This document shows, one piece after another, positions 46,501-57,307 of a stretch of 64,000 bases of DNA. Each line of letters opens with the position of its first letter. Position 1 is the stretch's first letter. The stretch is from Coriolopsis trogii (taxonomy: Eukaryota > Basidiomycota > Agaricomycetes > Polyporales > Polyporaceae), in the NCBI GenBank assembly GCA_020543525.1, contig JAHYIO010000031.1, positions 2,852,001 through 2,916,000 of the forward strand, read 5' to 3'. Position numbers and translations under genes: made by a program. The notes under the pieces are model-generated. The model made no database searches. It saw nothing but the letters and a program-made list of their open reading frames with translations, and was not told the origin of the DNA.

Positions 46501-48026
46501 TCATGAGATATTAGAAGACATTGCACCTCAGCCTCCGGCCACAAACGGGTCGAACGGCGTCGTCACGAGCAGTCGGTTCTCGAAAGGCTGGCATTGCAAG
46601 ATGTGTGGCCGCCTCTCCTGCAGGTTGGATCCACGCTTAGCGTCGAAGAAGGGATGCTTAGTTACTTTCTCCAGATTCAAATGGCAACACTGGGAATGTC
46701 AGAATTGCGGGGTGGGTCATTTCTCGATGTCTGACACACTATAGGTCGCTCATGTCTGCGTCTAGGACACGGTTCAAGTCGCCGGCAAGACCAGAATGGC
46801 AAAGGAGTTCTGGGGTCAAACCAATTCGAAGTTTTTGAACCACCATGTGATTGATCCTGGTACGTAGGCGAAATGTGGTCGGGCGTCGGTAGGGGGGTAT
46901 CATACCTGCTCATATGTTGTCAGATATACAAGCGTCGCCTTTGAGACCGTTCCGTGCGGACTCGGGGCATAATGGACATTATCACGTCTACACATTGCCA
47001 CAGAACAGGTATGCATCGTGATAGCTCCTGTCCTTGAGTCGATGTCGATCGATTCACCAGGGGAAAGATCTACCTTGTACTTGGAAAGCCGTTCATAAAC
47101 GGTATCGCGGACGACATATTTCAAGACTATCAACAGCAAGCCAAAAGCGGTGAACTGCAATTTCGACGGTTCCCTCTTAGGAATGTAAGCTGTGATATAC
47201 CCACCCGACTTCGTACACTACCCAAACTCACCTGCGTTATCCAGCATCAATGCCGTGGAGAACTTCTCACCAACTACTTTTCGCAGAATTGTGCGTGTTG
47301 TGAAAGCTTCTGGCAGTCGAGCGACGTACTGACGTAGAGTACTAGCGGGAGAGCCGTACCAAGTATGTAAGATGTTACAGGCTCCGATATCGATACTGAT
47401 TCTGCTATACGCAGTATGTCGGCGGTACCGGGAATACAGTGCCTTTCCACGCTGCACCATCGGCGGTCCTAAAGGCTCGTGACCTCATCCAATCTCGTAT
47501 GATGAGCGTTATGGCAGCGGAAGGCAGGACCACTGCCTACCAATTCAACGAAGTCCTAAGCGCCGCATACATGGAGGAACAGAGCATGTCGGTATGTGAC
47601 CTACATATTGTTAGAGATGTGGAAACACTGACTGCGATGGGTCAGTTCCATAGTGATGCGGAGGACGGGCTAGGACCTAGGGTGGCGTCGCTGTCCCTCG
47701 GTTCCTGCGCTTACATGCACTTCAGGTTGCTCAAGAAGTATCGTAACGACTGTGGGAAATTCCAGACACGGAACTGCTTGACTCTTTTCCTCAGACATGT
47801 GCGTCGTGAGAGCGTATATTCGCCCGACGTCGTTCTGAAAACTGATCCTGCACAGGGTGACGTCCTCATTATGGATGGGGCTGCAATCCAAGAATATTAT
47901 GAGTACGTGGAGCCACTATCTCCTCAAGTTTCAATACTCACGTTGAGATGTTCTAGACACACCGTCGTCCCACTGAATTTCCGCATTGCCGCCACGGCAC
48001 GCTACATCGGCGGCCGTACTCATTGA
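43523..48026 (+). CDS. Large AlkB-like 2-oxoglutarate/Fe(II) dioxygenase with cysteine clusters
   Basis: Probable oxidative demethylase of nucleic acid or of a chromatin-bound target; the substrate is unknown. The C-terminal domain keeps the AlkB signature: FHSDAEDGLGPRVASLSLGS (iron ligands His and Asp), EYYE|HTVVP (second His, spliced at about 47955), and RIAATAR (R-x5-R that holds 2-oxoglutarate). Upstream are two Cys groups likely to bind zinc: CAMCQKP...CLQPQC and HCKMCGRLSC...WECQNC. Before these comes VCESLDWFRSYQGGVY with GYLLSGFSAR and RLIISHGGGKAE. The N-terminal half (from MAPPLTIPKSW) is disordered, with basic clusters KRRKKTKKTTK and KRRRRKKG, suggesting nuclear location. Many introns. 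I treat it as one gene, but the N-terminal 43523-45480 part could be a separate gene. A decayed copy of the middle lies at 52310-53375. Confidence 0.8.
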
Positions 48027-48456
48027 ACTCCCCTCACATCGATTGACCGTTGTTGTGTCTTGTGCAGTCGTCCTTTCCCGTGAGGATGCGATGTTTGGAG
48101 TCTTACCTACACGTTGCCATTCCTCACTCGAGTCATGCCCGGCTCCCGATTTCTTGCTGTCTCTCTTCCCATCCTACATGTTTATGTGGTCGCCGTATGT
48201 GTGATCGCTGCCGAATACTGATGATATCACACCCTGATTATACAATTGGAACTGCCAATGCGCAGCCTCTCATGAGCAGTCTGTGAAAGGAATGTAAAGA
48301 AGGGATCGGATAGGACCACTTTATCGCAGACCCGCTGTATGAGTATGTAGTACCGACAATTGAAGAGCGCGGAGGGTACAATTCAGATGGAGTTGACTCA
48401 GCTAACCGCAGAGGTATACGGATGAGGAACATCGGGCAAGGAGTCAGACTAGCCGA
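48027..48456. other. Convergent intergenic region
   Basis: About 430 nt between the stops of the AlkB-like and first DUF6535 genes. No gene seen. Confidence 0.5.
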
Positions 48457-51205
48457 CTATGAGTGATCATGCGCGTGGGTTGTGCGCCACGAACATACAG
48501 ATGCAAAGCGGTTAGGACTATACGTGGGAAGTGATATCGTCGTCGCTGCCGAGAGCCTGAAATCCGCGAGCCCCGTCAACGTGAGCGAGACTTGAATTAT
48601 CTCGTCCTGCAAGGGGTGATTGCTCGGTTCTCTGCTGGTGGTGGTGAGCACAGCAGCGGCGAGACGATAGTGGTCATGGCGCACCTTCTTTGCCACCTTC
48701 AGATTTGATATCAGAGCTTCGTTCTCCACCCACAGGAACCGCCAATACTCTCCTGGTACAGGCTCGAATTCCCTAACATAGCGGGACAGGAGGTCGAGCA
48801 ACTCGGGACTGACGAGTCCTGCACGCCGTACACCGTCCAAGATGCCGTCCCTCACGAACAAGTGCAGGTAGAATTTGTCATCACGCATCTCCTCTACGCT
48901 GTCTCAGTCTCCCCGTTCCCAGAGACAGTGGATGGACGTACCGAACGCCCTGTTGAGGAGAAGGGGTAACGCCTGCGAGGCATATGCGCGAACTTGTCGA
49001 ACGATGGTCACGATTGCGTCGGAGCCAGCGGTCTGAGGTCTGTCACCGTCCCGTCTTGCCTCAATGGTGCCCGGGGATGCAGGTGAGTCGTGGCCCATGC
49101 AGAGCTGCATCAGCAGATTTGCCCCGGGTCTATATACGCTGTATGCGCCGCTGGAGTCTGCTCTTCGAGGTAATCGATCGCTCAGCAATGCTCCCACAGC
49201 CCTGACGACTGCCAGCCACTGCGTGAGTTCTGCGAATCGGAAGGGCTTAAGTCGGGAAGCTCACCTCGTCGGTACGTCACCTCGTCAAAGGTTATCCCGG
49301 GGCGTTCGAGTTGTGTTCTAGCCCATAGGTCGCTCGTCGCGGAGGCGATCGACGCGAGATGGTCGAATGGGAGTATGCTGGTCGGCCTTCCGAACTGATT
49401 CTCCGGATGTGATGGCTTGTGCGCGACGATGATACCAGCCAGATTGTCCAGAGTCAAGCTCAACCGCGCCACATCCTGTTCTGGCATCTCGGGGCCACAT
49501 GTCAACGCATGCATGATGCACTGGAGGCGTCTAGCCAACGACTCGTCCGGGACGCTTTCCGGCGGCTGCGGCGTGCAGCTCAACGCGACGAGAATGTCGC
49601 TGCAGATGTCGCGCGGTAGTCTGGCGAACCACCTGTCGACGCGGGGTTCGGCGCTCTGATCCCCCGCGGCGGACTTGTAGTCTGCTTCGACTTTCTGGCA
49701 GTAGTCTAGGACTTGCTGGGGTGCCAAGTCCGAGAAGCAAGCGGTGGCGCCGTCGAGGAGGGATTGGTCTCCACCGATGGGAAGGGCCATCGCGAGAGTG
49801 AACACATCCAGGGTCTTGCGGGTATCCTCGACGCAAGTGAGTTCTAAGCTTCGGTGATGAGGTACGCGAACACCCTTCAATCGTGAGTTGAGCGACCTCA
49901 TCTGGGCTCCTATGTAGGCTATTCGTGCGTCGATCCGCTGGAAATGGTACACCAGCGCGTTCCAGATGCGAAGCATCATCGTAGGAGCGCTAGGGATCTC
50001 CAGTGACGCGGAGGTCCCCGGAGGATCGACGATTGTCTCGGTAACATCGGGACCATCCCCGCGGTTTGACGACAGGATAGCACCCAGTATCGCTTGGACA
50101 TATCGCCTCGTGTAAAAGGCGCAGAGGGATTGAGGTGAGACATAGCTGCAGTCGGTGTGCCAGGCAGGAAGGATTGTTGTGAGGGAGGTGAATGCGACGA
50201 GAACTCCAATAAAGATTGCTGCAACAGCGGTCACGGCAGTATTGAGCTGTGAGAGGAGGACAAGGAGGCCAGCGAAGAATAGGAAGAGCGCGACCAGGAG
50301 AAGTACCGGTATGATGGCCACGATTTCGGCAACGTGCCACTTGCGAAGTCCGTCCAAACGGTACTGACGCAAACGCCCAGTCTGACGAGTGTTTCCGTAC
50401 AGCCCCGAAGCATGCTCGCTCAGCCACTGCTTGACCATGATGCCTATCGAAGCCGCGGACAGGCTGCAGATGAGGCTCGAGAACCAGAGCGCGTTGAGCC
50501 AGATCTTCCATGACTCGATTTGAGGCGTCATTTCAATTCGCATTGGAGGTGTGTCCGTCGCATTGAGGAAAGGGGGAGTAAGGGAGAAGCTCCGCATCTG
50601 GATTGAAATTTGCTGAAGTGTGGCGAGCACGGGGTCGGGGGTAGTTTGATTGAGAAGTGGGTAGGATTCGACATTGAACGCTGTGAGGATAGCTGAGAAT
50701 AGACCTGCCTGTACGACCCGACAGATGCTTGAGACCATGGAAGAACGAAGAGTATAGTGCATCGATGCCTACATAGGTGAGGAGCGAGTCGATCTCCTTG
50801 TTCCATCGTCGGACCAGGTCATCACTGTAGGCGTTCACAGCACCGTCCATCTTCGCCCAAGCCTCGGCCTTGACTTTGTCAGTGAAGAGCCTTCGTCTGT
50901 CGTGTTCCCAGTAGTACTATAACAAGCACACGTTGATGACGCATACAAGCGAGATACGACATGGCCTACCTGGAGATTCTCCTCGATATCCAAGTCAAGC
51001 TCCGGCCATTCCTCGTGTGGTGATCGAGCCGACTAGTATATCCATGGGTCGATATGATCATGAGATGATGTAGTAAGGTGCCACACACCTTGTAGTTCTC
51101 CTCTGGATCTTCACCATGCGCTTCCGGTGCACTTGTTCGGTTATGGGTATCAAGTTTTACGGACCGGCGATCCTCACTGTCTCGTGGATGAGCAGATCCA
51201 GACAT
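48457..51205 (-). CDS. DUF6535-type multi-pass membrane protein, copy A
   Basis: Member of an agaricomycete-expanded membrane family of unknown function (DUF6535 by recollection of its pattern). The ATG at 51205 gives MSGSAHPRDSEDRRSVKLD; an in-frame ATG at 51256 is possible. Next come EWPELDLDIEENLQ, YYWEHDRRRLFTDKVKAEAW, then AYSDDLVRRWNKEIDSLLTYV and LFSAILTAFNVESYPLL (first membrane helix). Later helices: WLNALWFSSLICSLSAASIG, and VAIIPVLLLVALFLFFAGLL with VTAVAAIFIGVLVAFTSLTT. VKQWLSEHASG and LPAWHTDCSYVSPQS are family landmarks. The cytosolic part is about 500 residues. Introns at YRRG|ELTQWL and AF|DSVEEM remove in-frame stops (the second has a GTACGT donor near 48938). Its paralogue is at 53753-56606; the C-terminal tails after KVAKK differ completely. 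Confidence 0.82.
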
Positions 51206-51444
51206 CGTCAGGTGTGACGATTCAGGGAGACGGAAGCAGTTCGAGGGGGAGGACATCTCCTAACGCTCGACGCTTGGAAACACAGCATTCATCTTGTATC
51301 CCGCCTCGTGGAGGCCCGAGAGTGTCATTGAGTATCATGAAGTGAACAGGAGAGGATCTGATGCAGGAGAGTGGGATTCACGAGACATGCCTTGGCTAGC
51401 GCTTGGAGATGAGGAGCGCTGTTCATCCTTTCGCATCTCTCCTT

Positions 51445-52195
51445 ACGCCTAACTTGACGATACGACGCGACACAGGCTCGCACGTATCGAACAACGCTTC
51501 TCATTCCAAAGTCGCTCAGAAGGTGGGAGAGTACGGCGTTCACGACGCGTCGCACCGTCATACAGCTCCTGCGGCCTGTCAAAGCCTACCTCGTCTTCTA
51601 CAACGTCCTCCCCGCTCCCAGCTGGTCCTACGCCTTCGCACGCACGCCAGCCGCTGTTCCTGTTTCTGACATTGGCCGCGCGTCACTCGCTCGATACGAA
51701 GGTCAGAATTGACACTGCGCCCGCCCGGAGCGCGCTCGAGATCCTTTATGTCCTCTTCGACGGGGTACGGTACGCTCTACCTCGTATGTAGTAGGACCGT
51801 CCTTCCCCGCATACAATAGGTCCGTACTTCGTCTGCCTAGGGGAGACAACCTCGTATGAGGCGTCACGGCCCAACTCCCTCAGGTGCGTTTCCCTCTTCT
51901 CCTTTCCTTGTCTCGTGTCCCTTCCCCATGTCTACCCAAGCCCCATCGGTCTCTCATCTGCCTCGTCGCCCTGCCTTATCTCCCTCTCAGCACGCATGTA
52001 TCCCCGCAGATCCACACGAAGCCATTCCACGCGTCCATCGTCCTGTCTTGGTCACCCACCGGAGTCGTTCACTATTCCTTCCTGGCCTTCGCCCTCCTCG
52101 GCCATGAGCCCCGCTTGCTCGTTAAATTCATCGAGTGGCAGACACGGACTTCGTACGACGAGATGTCGATGCTTACACGAGTGTACGAAGACTAA
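51445..52195 (+). pseudogene. Decayed PHS1-like 3-hydroxyacyl-CoA dehydratase (unit 1 copy)
   Basis: Aligns by eye along its length with the intact gene at 57308-58296: the leader before the start, the promoter-proximal cgacacgacgcgataca motif, LVFYNVLPAPSWSY against LVLYNVLSTLGWSY, LEILYVLFDG against LEVLHVLFGW, and IVLSWSPTGVVHYSFLAFAL against MVLSWSLTEVVRYSFYAFAL. The start ATG has become ctcg (cacaggctcgcacgtatcg against tacaagatggcacatatcg). Frames shift repeatedly between the segments. The conserved Glu of the LTEVVRY motif is Gly here. The final transmembrane segments after LLV are deleted. Homology continues past the stop into the 3' flank (gtacgacgagatg). Confidence 0.85.
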
Positions 52196-52309
52196 TTGCT
52201 TGTTTGAATAATACACGAACAACTCATCATTTTTGCTTCCGGTCGTACACACCTTGCCCTTCGCCGCAGGCTGGTCCCCGTACATAGTGGACAACTTGGA
52301 CGCTCGTCA

Positions 52310-53375
52310 AGCGGGTTGGCACACGATTGGAATCTGTTGCGCCAACGATACGAAAGCACCCTCTCACGGTCCAGCTCGCCGTTGGTACCAAGGTAAGCAG
52401 CCAGGCTCTGTGCGCGTACAGCGTCAGCTTCCGAATGTGGGGGCAGTCGAGACAGGTATGCGAGTCACTCGTCTGGTTCAGGAGCTATACAAGTGAAGCT
52501 TAGTCCAGGTTCAACACTCGAACATCGACATCGTCAAGGGCTACCTGCTCAGCGGTCGTTCGGCAAGATTACCCGCGTTCAGAAACCAATACAAGGTCGT
52601 ACCCTCAGGAGTCGCGACCTCTTCGAAAGAGATAGACGTCTCATTATCTCGCACGGGTGCGTGTTCCTCCGTCATCTCGATCGCCTACGAGCCAAGACCT
52701 GAGACACCTGCAAGACAGAGAGTCCGTACAGTATTAACGGCAAGGGCCTGGAGGCGTCCGACTGGCACGAAGGCGACGAGTTCATCCGTGCGCTCTTGCG
52801 TACCTAGCAGACCACCGTGACGCGGCTGCAAGTGCGCTGCTCATCGACGACCGATGTGTGCTCTTGCAATACGCTCTCGGGTACCAGAGGACGACACTGA
52901 CAGTATTCCCGGGTTCGATACATTTGGAGAGGTTGTGAGCATTCTGCCCCGGGCCACTACCAGCTCCGCGGCGGCCGGAACAGGCCACACTGAGTCTTGA
53001 CTCATGGCAAAGCCGGCAAGACCCCGCTTTGCCCATGCTTCAAGAGTGGTTGGACATGATAGCCGTACGTTGATGCCTTATCCAACCTGGTGAATTGCAG
53101 TATCGCAGTTCGCCACGCCCAACGTGCCGGATATCGTCTCCGCTCGTGTACCTGGAAGGTTGGGTGTCTAAAGCCTCATTGTGAGGCATTAATATGGCAA
53201 GGTGCGCACGGCCCGACGACTCATGACCTACCATGACGCATCCTCCATTTCTACAATGTGGTCATGACTCACGGCTGGGACGACAAGCATAATGTCGATC
53301 AGTCGATTTTTGAAAGGCTGACATCTCTAATGTGCGTCGCTTCTCTTGCAGGTGGAAGTCATTGCTGGGCGTCCA
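52310..53375 (+). pseudogene. Decayed partial copy of the AlkB-like gene
   Basis: Corresponds to about 45410-46650 of the AlkB-like gene: gttggcacacga, ggtaagcagccag (the old donor), tcaagggctacctgctcagc, agacgtctcattatctcgca, cgtgcgctcttgcgtacct, tcgtctccgctcgtgta and tctcttgcaggtgga all recur in the same order. Frames are broken many times by substitutions and small indels, and stops interrupt the old exons. Only the middle of the gene is represented; the dioxygenase core and N-terminus are absent. Confidence 0.85.
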
Positions 53376-53752
53376 GGTCAGGACGGAGTTGGTGGTAGTG
53401 CTAGCACCGTGGTTCTGGTATATCGATGTCTTTCTATCTGAGGCCTCAATCTCTGTTGAATCAAATGCATGGCACCGTTTACAAATAGGGATTGCATCAT
53501 ACCGAAACATAAATACAGAATGCGAGTCACAGACCCGCTCGGAAGAGTACATAGGACCGGTAGTCGAAGAACGTGGAGGTTATCAACAGAAAAGAAACAA
53601 TGCGAATGACCGAAAAGGTACACGGCTGCCAGTGGTAGAACAAGTAGGGCGATGGGAAATGTTAGCCAATTACGAGCGACTTCCCTGCATGATGTGCGTA
53701 GGATGCTCACCATGAATACGCGACCGGAACGCTACAAGGCGCGAGGCATCCG
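53376..53752. other. Intergenic remnant between AlkB pseudogene and DUF6535 copy B
   Basis: About 380 nt. I could not align it convincingly to 46650-48456, so the rest of the duplicated AlkB copy is deleted or unrecognisable. Opposing frames of 127 and 111 codons overlap here and have no motif. Confidence 0.45.
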
Positions 53753-56606
53753 TTAGGTTTGCGCAGCTTTGTCTTTGTGGTTGGCGGCAGCCTGAGGCCC
53801 AGGAGCCCGGGCCCCGTCAACGTCACCCGGTGTAGAGTCAGTGGCCGCCGCGCCAGCCGCGTCCAGCCCTGTAACGGGTGGCTGCCCCATGCTCTGCTAT
53901 TTATGGTAAGTTAGCACGCCGAATACGAGGAGAGGGCAGCCACCTCGCACCTTGTATGCCTCCTGAAGGGTTGATATCTGGGCCTTGTTCCCTTCCCAAA
54001 TTGTCTGTCGATGATTACCTGGCTCCGGCTCATATGTCTCAACATAGAGGGATAGGACATCAAGTAGCTCGGGACTGATGAGTCCTGCAAGTTCTACACC
54101 ATGCAAGATGCAATAACTGACAAACGAGTGAGCGTAGGATGGTGCATGACGCGCCTCCTCTAGGCTGTCTCAGTCTCGATTCCCAGACATCTGGAATAGA
54201 CGTACTGAGCACCCTCTTCAGAAGAAGGGGTAATGCTTCCAACGCATATGCGCGGACGTCTCGAACAACTTTCATGATTGCGTCGGAGTCAGAGGTTCGA
54301 TTTCCATCGCTGTTCCGTCCTGCCTCGGGGGTGCCTGAGGAAGCTAGTGAGTCGTGTCCGGTGCAGATGTCTATCAGCAAGCGTGTCGTGCACAGTCTGA
54401 GTACGAGTTTTGCGTGGACGGAGATCTCGTTTCGCAACGATGTATAGCTGAGCATCGCATCCAAAGCCGTCGCGACTACCAGGCAATGTGTGAGTTCTGT
54501 GAATCGGAAGGACTTGGGTATGGATGCTCACCCCGTCGGTATGTCACCTCGTCGAAGGTTGTACCGGAGCGCTCGAGTTGCGTTCTAGCCCTGGTCCATA
54601 GGTCGCTCATCGCAGTGACAATGGTCACCAAACAGTATGCGCCAGCATTGGATTGCAGCAAGTGAAGCGATATTGGGACCTGGAGTGGGTCAACCAGGCA
54701 TGGCTGTATGTGTGCCACGATTATGCCAGCCAGATTGTCAAAAATCACACTTGAACGCGCCACATCGTGTATTGGAGGGCTGGAGCTGACACTCAATGCC
54801 TGCACGATGTAATTGAGGTGTCCCTCCCATGACTTGTCCAGAGCGCTCCCAGTCTCCGACGGCGCACAGGCAAGCGCGACGAGGATGTCACTGCACATGT
54901 CCGGCGGTAGGCTGGCGAACCACCCGTCGACGCTTGTTTTAACGTTCTTATCCCCGGCCGCGAACTTGTGATCTGCTTCAACTTTCTGGCAGTAATCGAG
55001 GACTTGCTGTGGCACCAGGTTCGAGAAGCAGGCGGTGGCGCTGTCAAGAAGGGATTGGCCTCCACCGATGGGGAGCGCCATGGCGAGAGTAGATACGTCG
55101 AGTTCATTGCGAGATTCCTCCACGCAGTTCAATTCTACCCTCCGGTATTGCGGGATGTGAACGTTCCTGAGACTCATTCCAAGCAACTTCGTCTGGGCTC
55201 CTATGAAGGTGATCGCTTTCTCAATCCACTGGAAAGGACATCGTAGGGCTTTCCAGATACGAGGAATCAGAGGAGCGAGATAGAATAGAGCCCCATTCAG
55301 CCTTGAGCAGCGCCATGGCATTCCCAACTCTCGCAGCTCCCAAAGGCGGAGGCGCCATCGCGGACGGGATGTGGCGCCCGCGGCCGGGAGTATAGGCGAC
55401 AGCAAACGACCCAGTAGCCTCTGCTGTACATGTACATGCGTCAGCAAAGGAGTGAATAGTGCGTCGGCATATTGCTTGGCGTAATATGTAGCAAGAGATT
55501 GTGGTGAAACATAGCTGCAGTCGGTGTGCCAGGCGGGGAGAACGGTTGTGAGGACAGTGAATGTGACGAGGGCTCCGATGAAGATTGCTGCAATCACGGT
55601 TACGGTAGTGTTGAGCTGTGAGAGGAGGACAAGGAGTCCGGCAAAGAATAGGAAGAGCGCCGCGAGGAGAAGTACGGGAATGATGGCCACGATTTCGGCA
55701 ACGTGCCACCTGCGAAGACCGTCCAAGCGATACTGGCGCAAACGTCCCGTCTGACGATAGTTGCCATACAGTCCTGAGGCATGCTCGCTCAGCCACTGCT
55801 TGACCATGATTCCAATCGACGCCGCCGACAGACTGCAGATGAGGCTCGAGAACCAGAGCGCGTTGAGCCAGACCTTCCATGTCTCGACGGGTGATGTCCC
55901 TGAGAGCTGTGTGGGAGGCGCGTCCGCTACAGTGGAATTGAGAAATGGGGGAGTGAGAGAGTAACTCCGCATCTGGGTCGAGATCTGCTGGAGTGTGGCT
56001 AGGACAGCCTGGGAGTCGGGGGCGGTTTGATAGAGGAGTTGGTAGGACTCGACGTTGAACGCTGTGAGGATAGCTGAAAACAGACCTGCCTGCACGACCG
56101 GACAGATGCTTGAGACTATGGAAGAACGAAGAGTAAAATGCATCAACGCTTACATAGGTGAGGAGCGAGTCAATTTCCTTATTCCACCGTTCGACGAGGT
56201 CGTCAGTGTAGTCCTTGACAGCACTATCCATCTTGGCCCAAGCCTCGGCCCTGGCTTTATCAGTGAAGAGTCTTCGCTTGTTCTCTTCCCAGTAGATCTA
56301 GAAGCACACCTCAATAACGCACATAAACGAAACAAATCATGTCTTACCTGGAGATTCTCGTCGATTTCAAGGTCAAGCTTAGGCCATTCTTCGTTGAGAG
56401 ATGGAGTAGACTGCTTTACAAGCTATCAGTCAATATGAGACGACGTCGATATAGCAAGGCGTGCATGCCTTGTCATCCTCCCCCGAATGCTGTCCGCCTT
56501 CATCAGGCACTCCCGGCGGTGCACTTGCTGAGTCCTGCCTATCGGAGGTTGCAGATTCAGAACTTTCAAAACCCCCTGAAGATGAGACAGTTCTTATACT
56601 AGACAT
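53753..56606 (-). CDS. DUF6535-type multi-pass membrane protein, copy B
   Basis: Paralogue of 48457-51205. The ATG at 56606 gives MSSIRTVSSSGGFESSESAT, then a short acidic exon, EWPKLDLEIDENLQ, IYWEENKRRLFTDKARAEAW, YTDDLVERWNKEIDSLLTYV and LFSAILTAFNVESYQLLYQ. The membrane helices match copy A nearly residue for residue (WLNALWFSSLICSLSAASIG; IIPVLLLAALFLFFAGLLVL). The cytosolic part keeps STLAMALPIGGGQSLLDSAT, VLDYCQKVEADHKFAAGD and LAGIIVAHIQP. Two C-terminal joins mirror copy A: YRRG|ELTHCL and VL|NSLEEARH. After EAYK a GTGCGA...TAG intron leads to QSMGQPPVTGLDAAGAAATD and a hydrophilic tail ending KDKAAQT, unrelated to the tail of copy A. No in-frame damage is visible once introns are removed. 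Confidence 0.85.
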
Positions 56607-57307
56607 TGTCGTGACTATTCGGAAAGACGGAAGTAGGTCGAGATGCACGGACGGCTGCAGACGAAGAGGTAGAAGGTCTCCTCTCACATCCTCGCCACTG
56701 CTTTAAAGCTATCGCGCCTCGCGTCTGCAGCATGTAGCACAAGCATTCATCCTGACACTGATGAGCTCAGATAAACAAGAAGCTCGCCTCGTGGTGGTTC
56801 GATGGCGTCCAGGAAGTCAATGAGAACATGCATTCGTACTACCGGGCCCCGGGGAAGGCAGGCAGCGTAATCTCCGGCTCAGAAGTGTAAGGACGCACCA
56901 ATCAGTACCACGAAAAACGCTACTGGAGTATTCGCCTCAAATCAGTCGGTGGACATCGTATCATTTGCTTACATGCAGCCACGGAATAGTGAAGTGCATG
57001 GTCCTCGCACGTCTGCCGCTTCTGTCTCTCGTCATAGCGCCATCATGTCAATACCTGTCATACGTTTGTGAGCCTGAGTACAAGGACATGACGTGCAGAC
57101 GTACATAGATCCCCTTACCTGCACCAAGGCAGAAGGTTTCAAAGGGTCTCTCAGCTCTGAGACTCTCTGTCAAAACTCGCGATCGAATCGGAACCGTAGT
57201 CGCCCGGCCAGGACGGAGAAGCGCTCATCTGGCTGTCTCTCCCCGAGTCCGAGTTGCTCTCTTGACGCGTTGGACTGACTTGACGAAACGACACGACGCG
57301 ATACAAG
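56607..57307. other. Divergent promoter region of DUF6535 copy B and PHS1
   Basis: About 700 nt. The last 50 nt before PHS1 (ttgacgaaacgacacgacgc) have a counterpart at 51450-51475. No gene. Confidence 0.5.

Noticed and set aside
48904..48906. In-frame TGA in DUF6535 copy A suggesting truncation
   Set aside because: Both paralogues have a GTACGT donor just upstream and a CTGAG acceptor that remove the stop; homology continues in frame after it.
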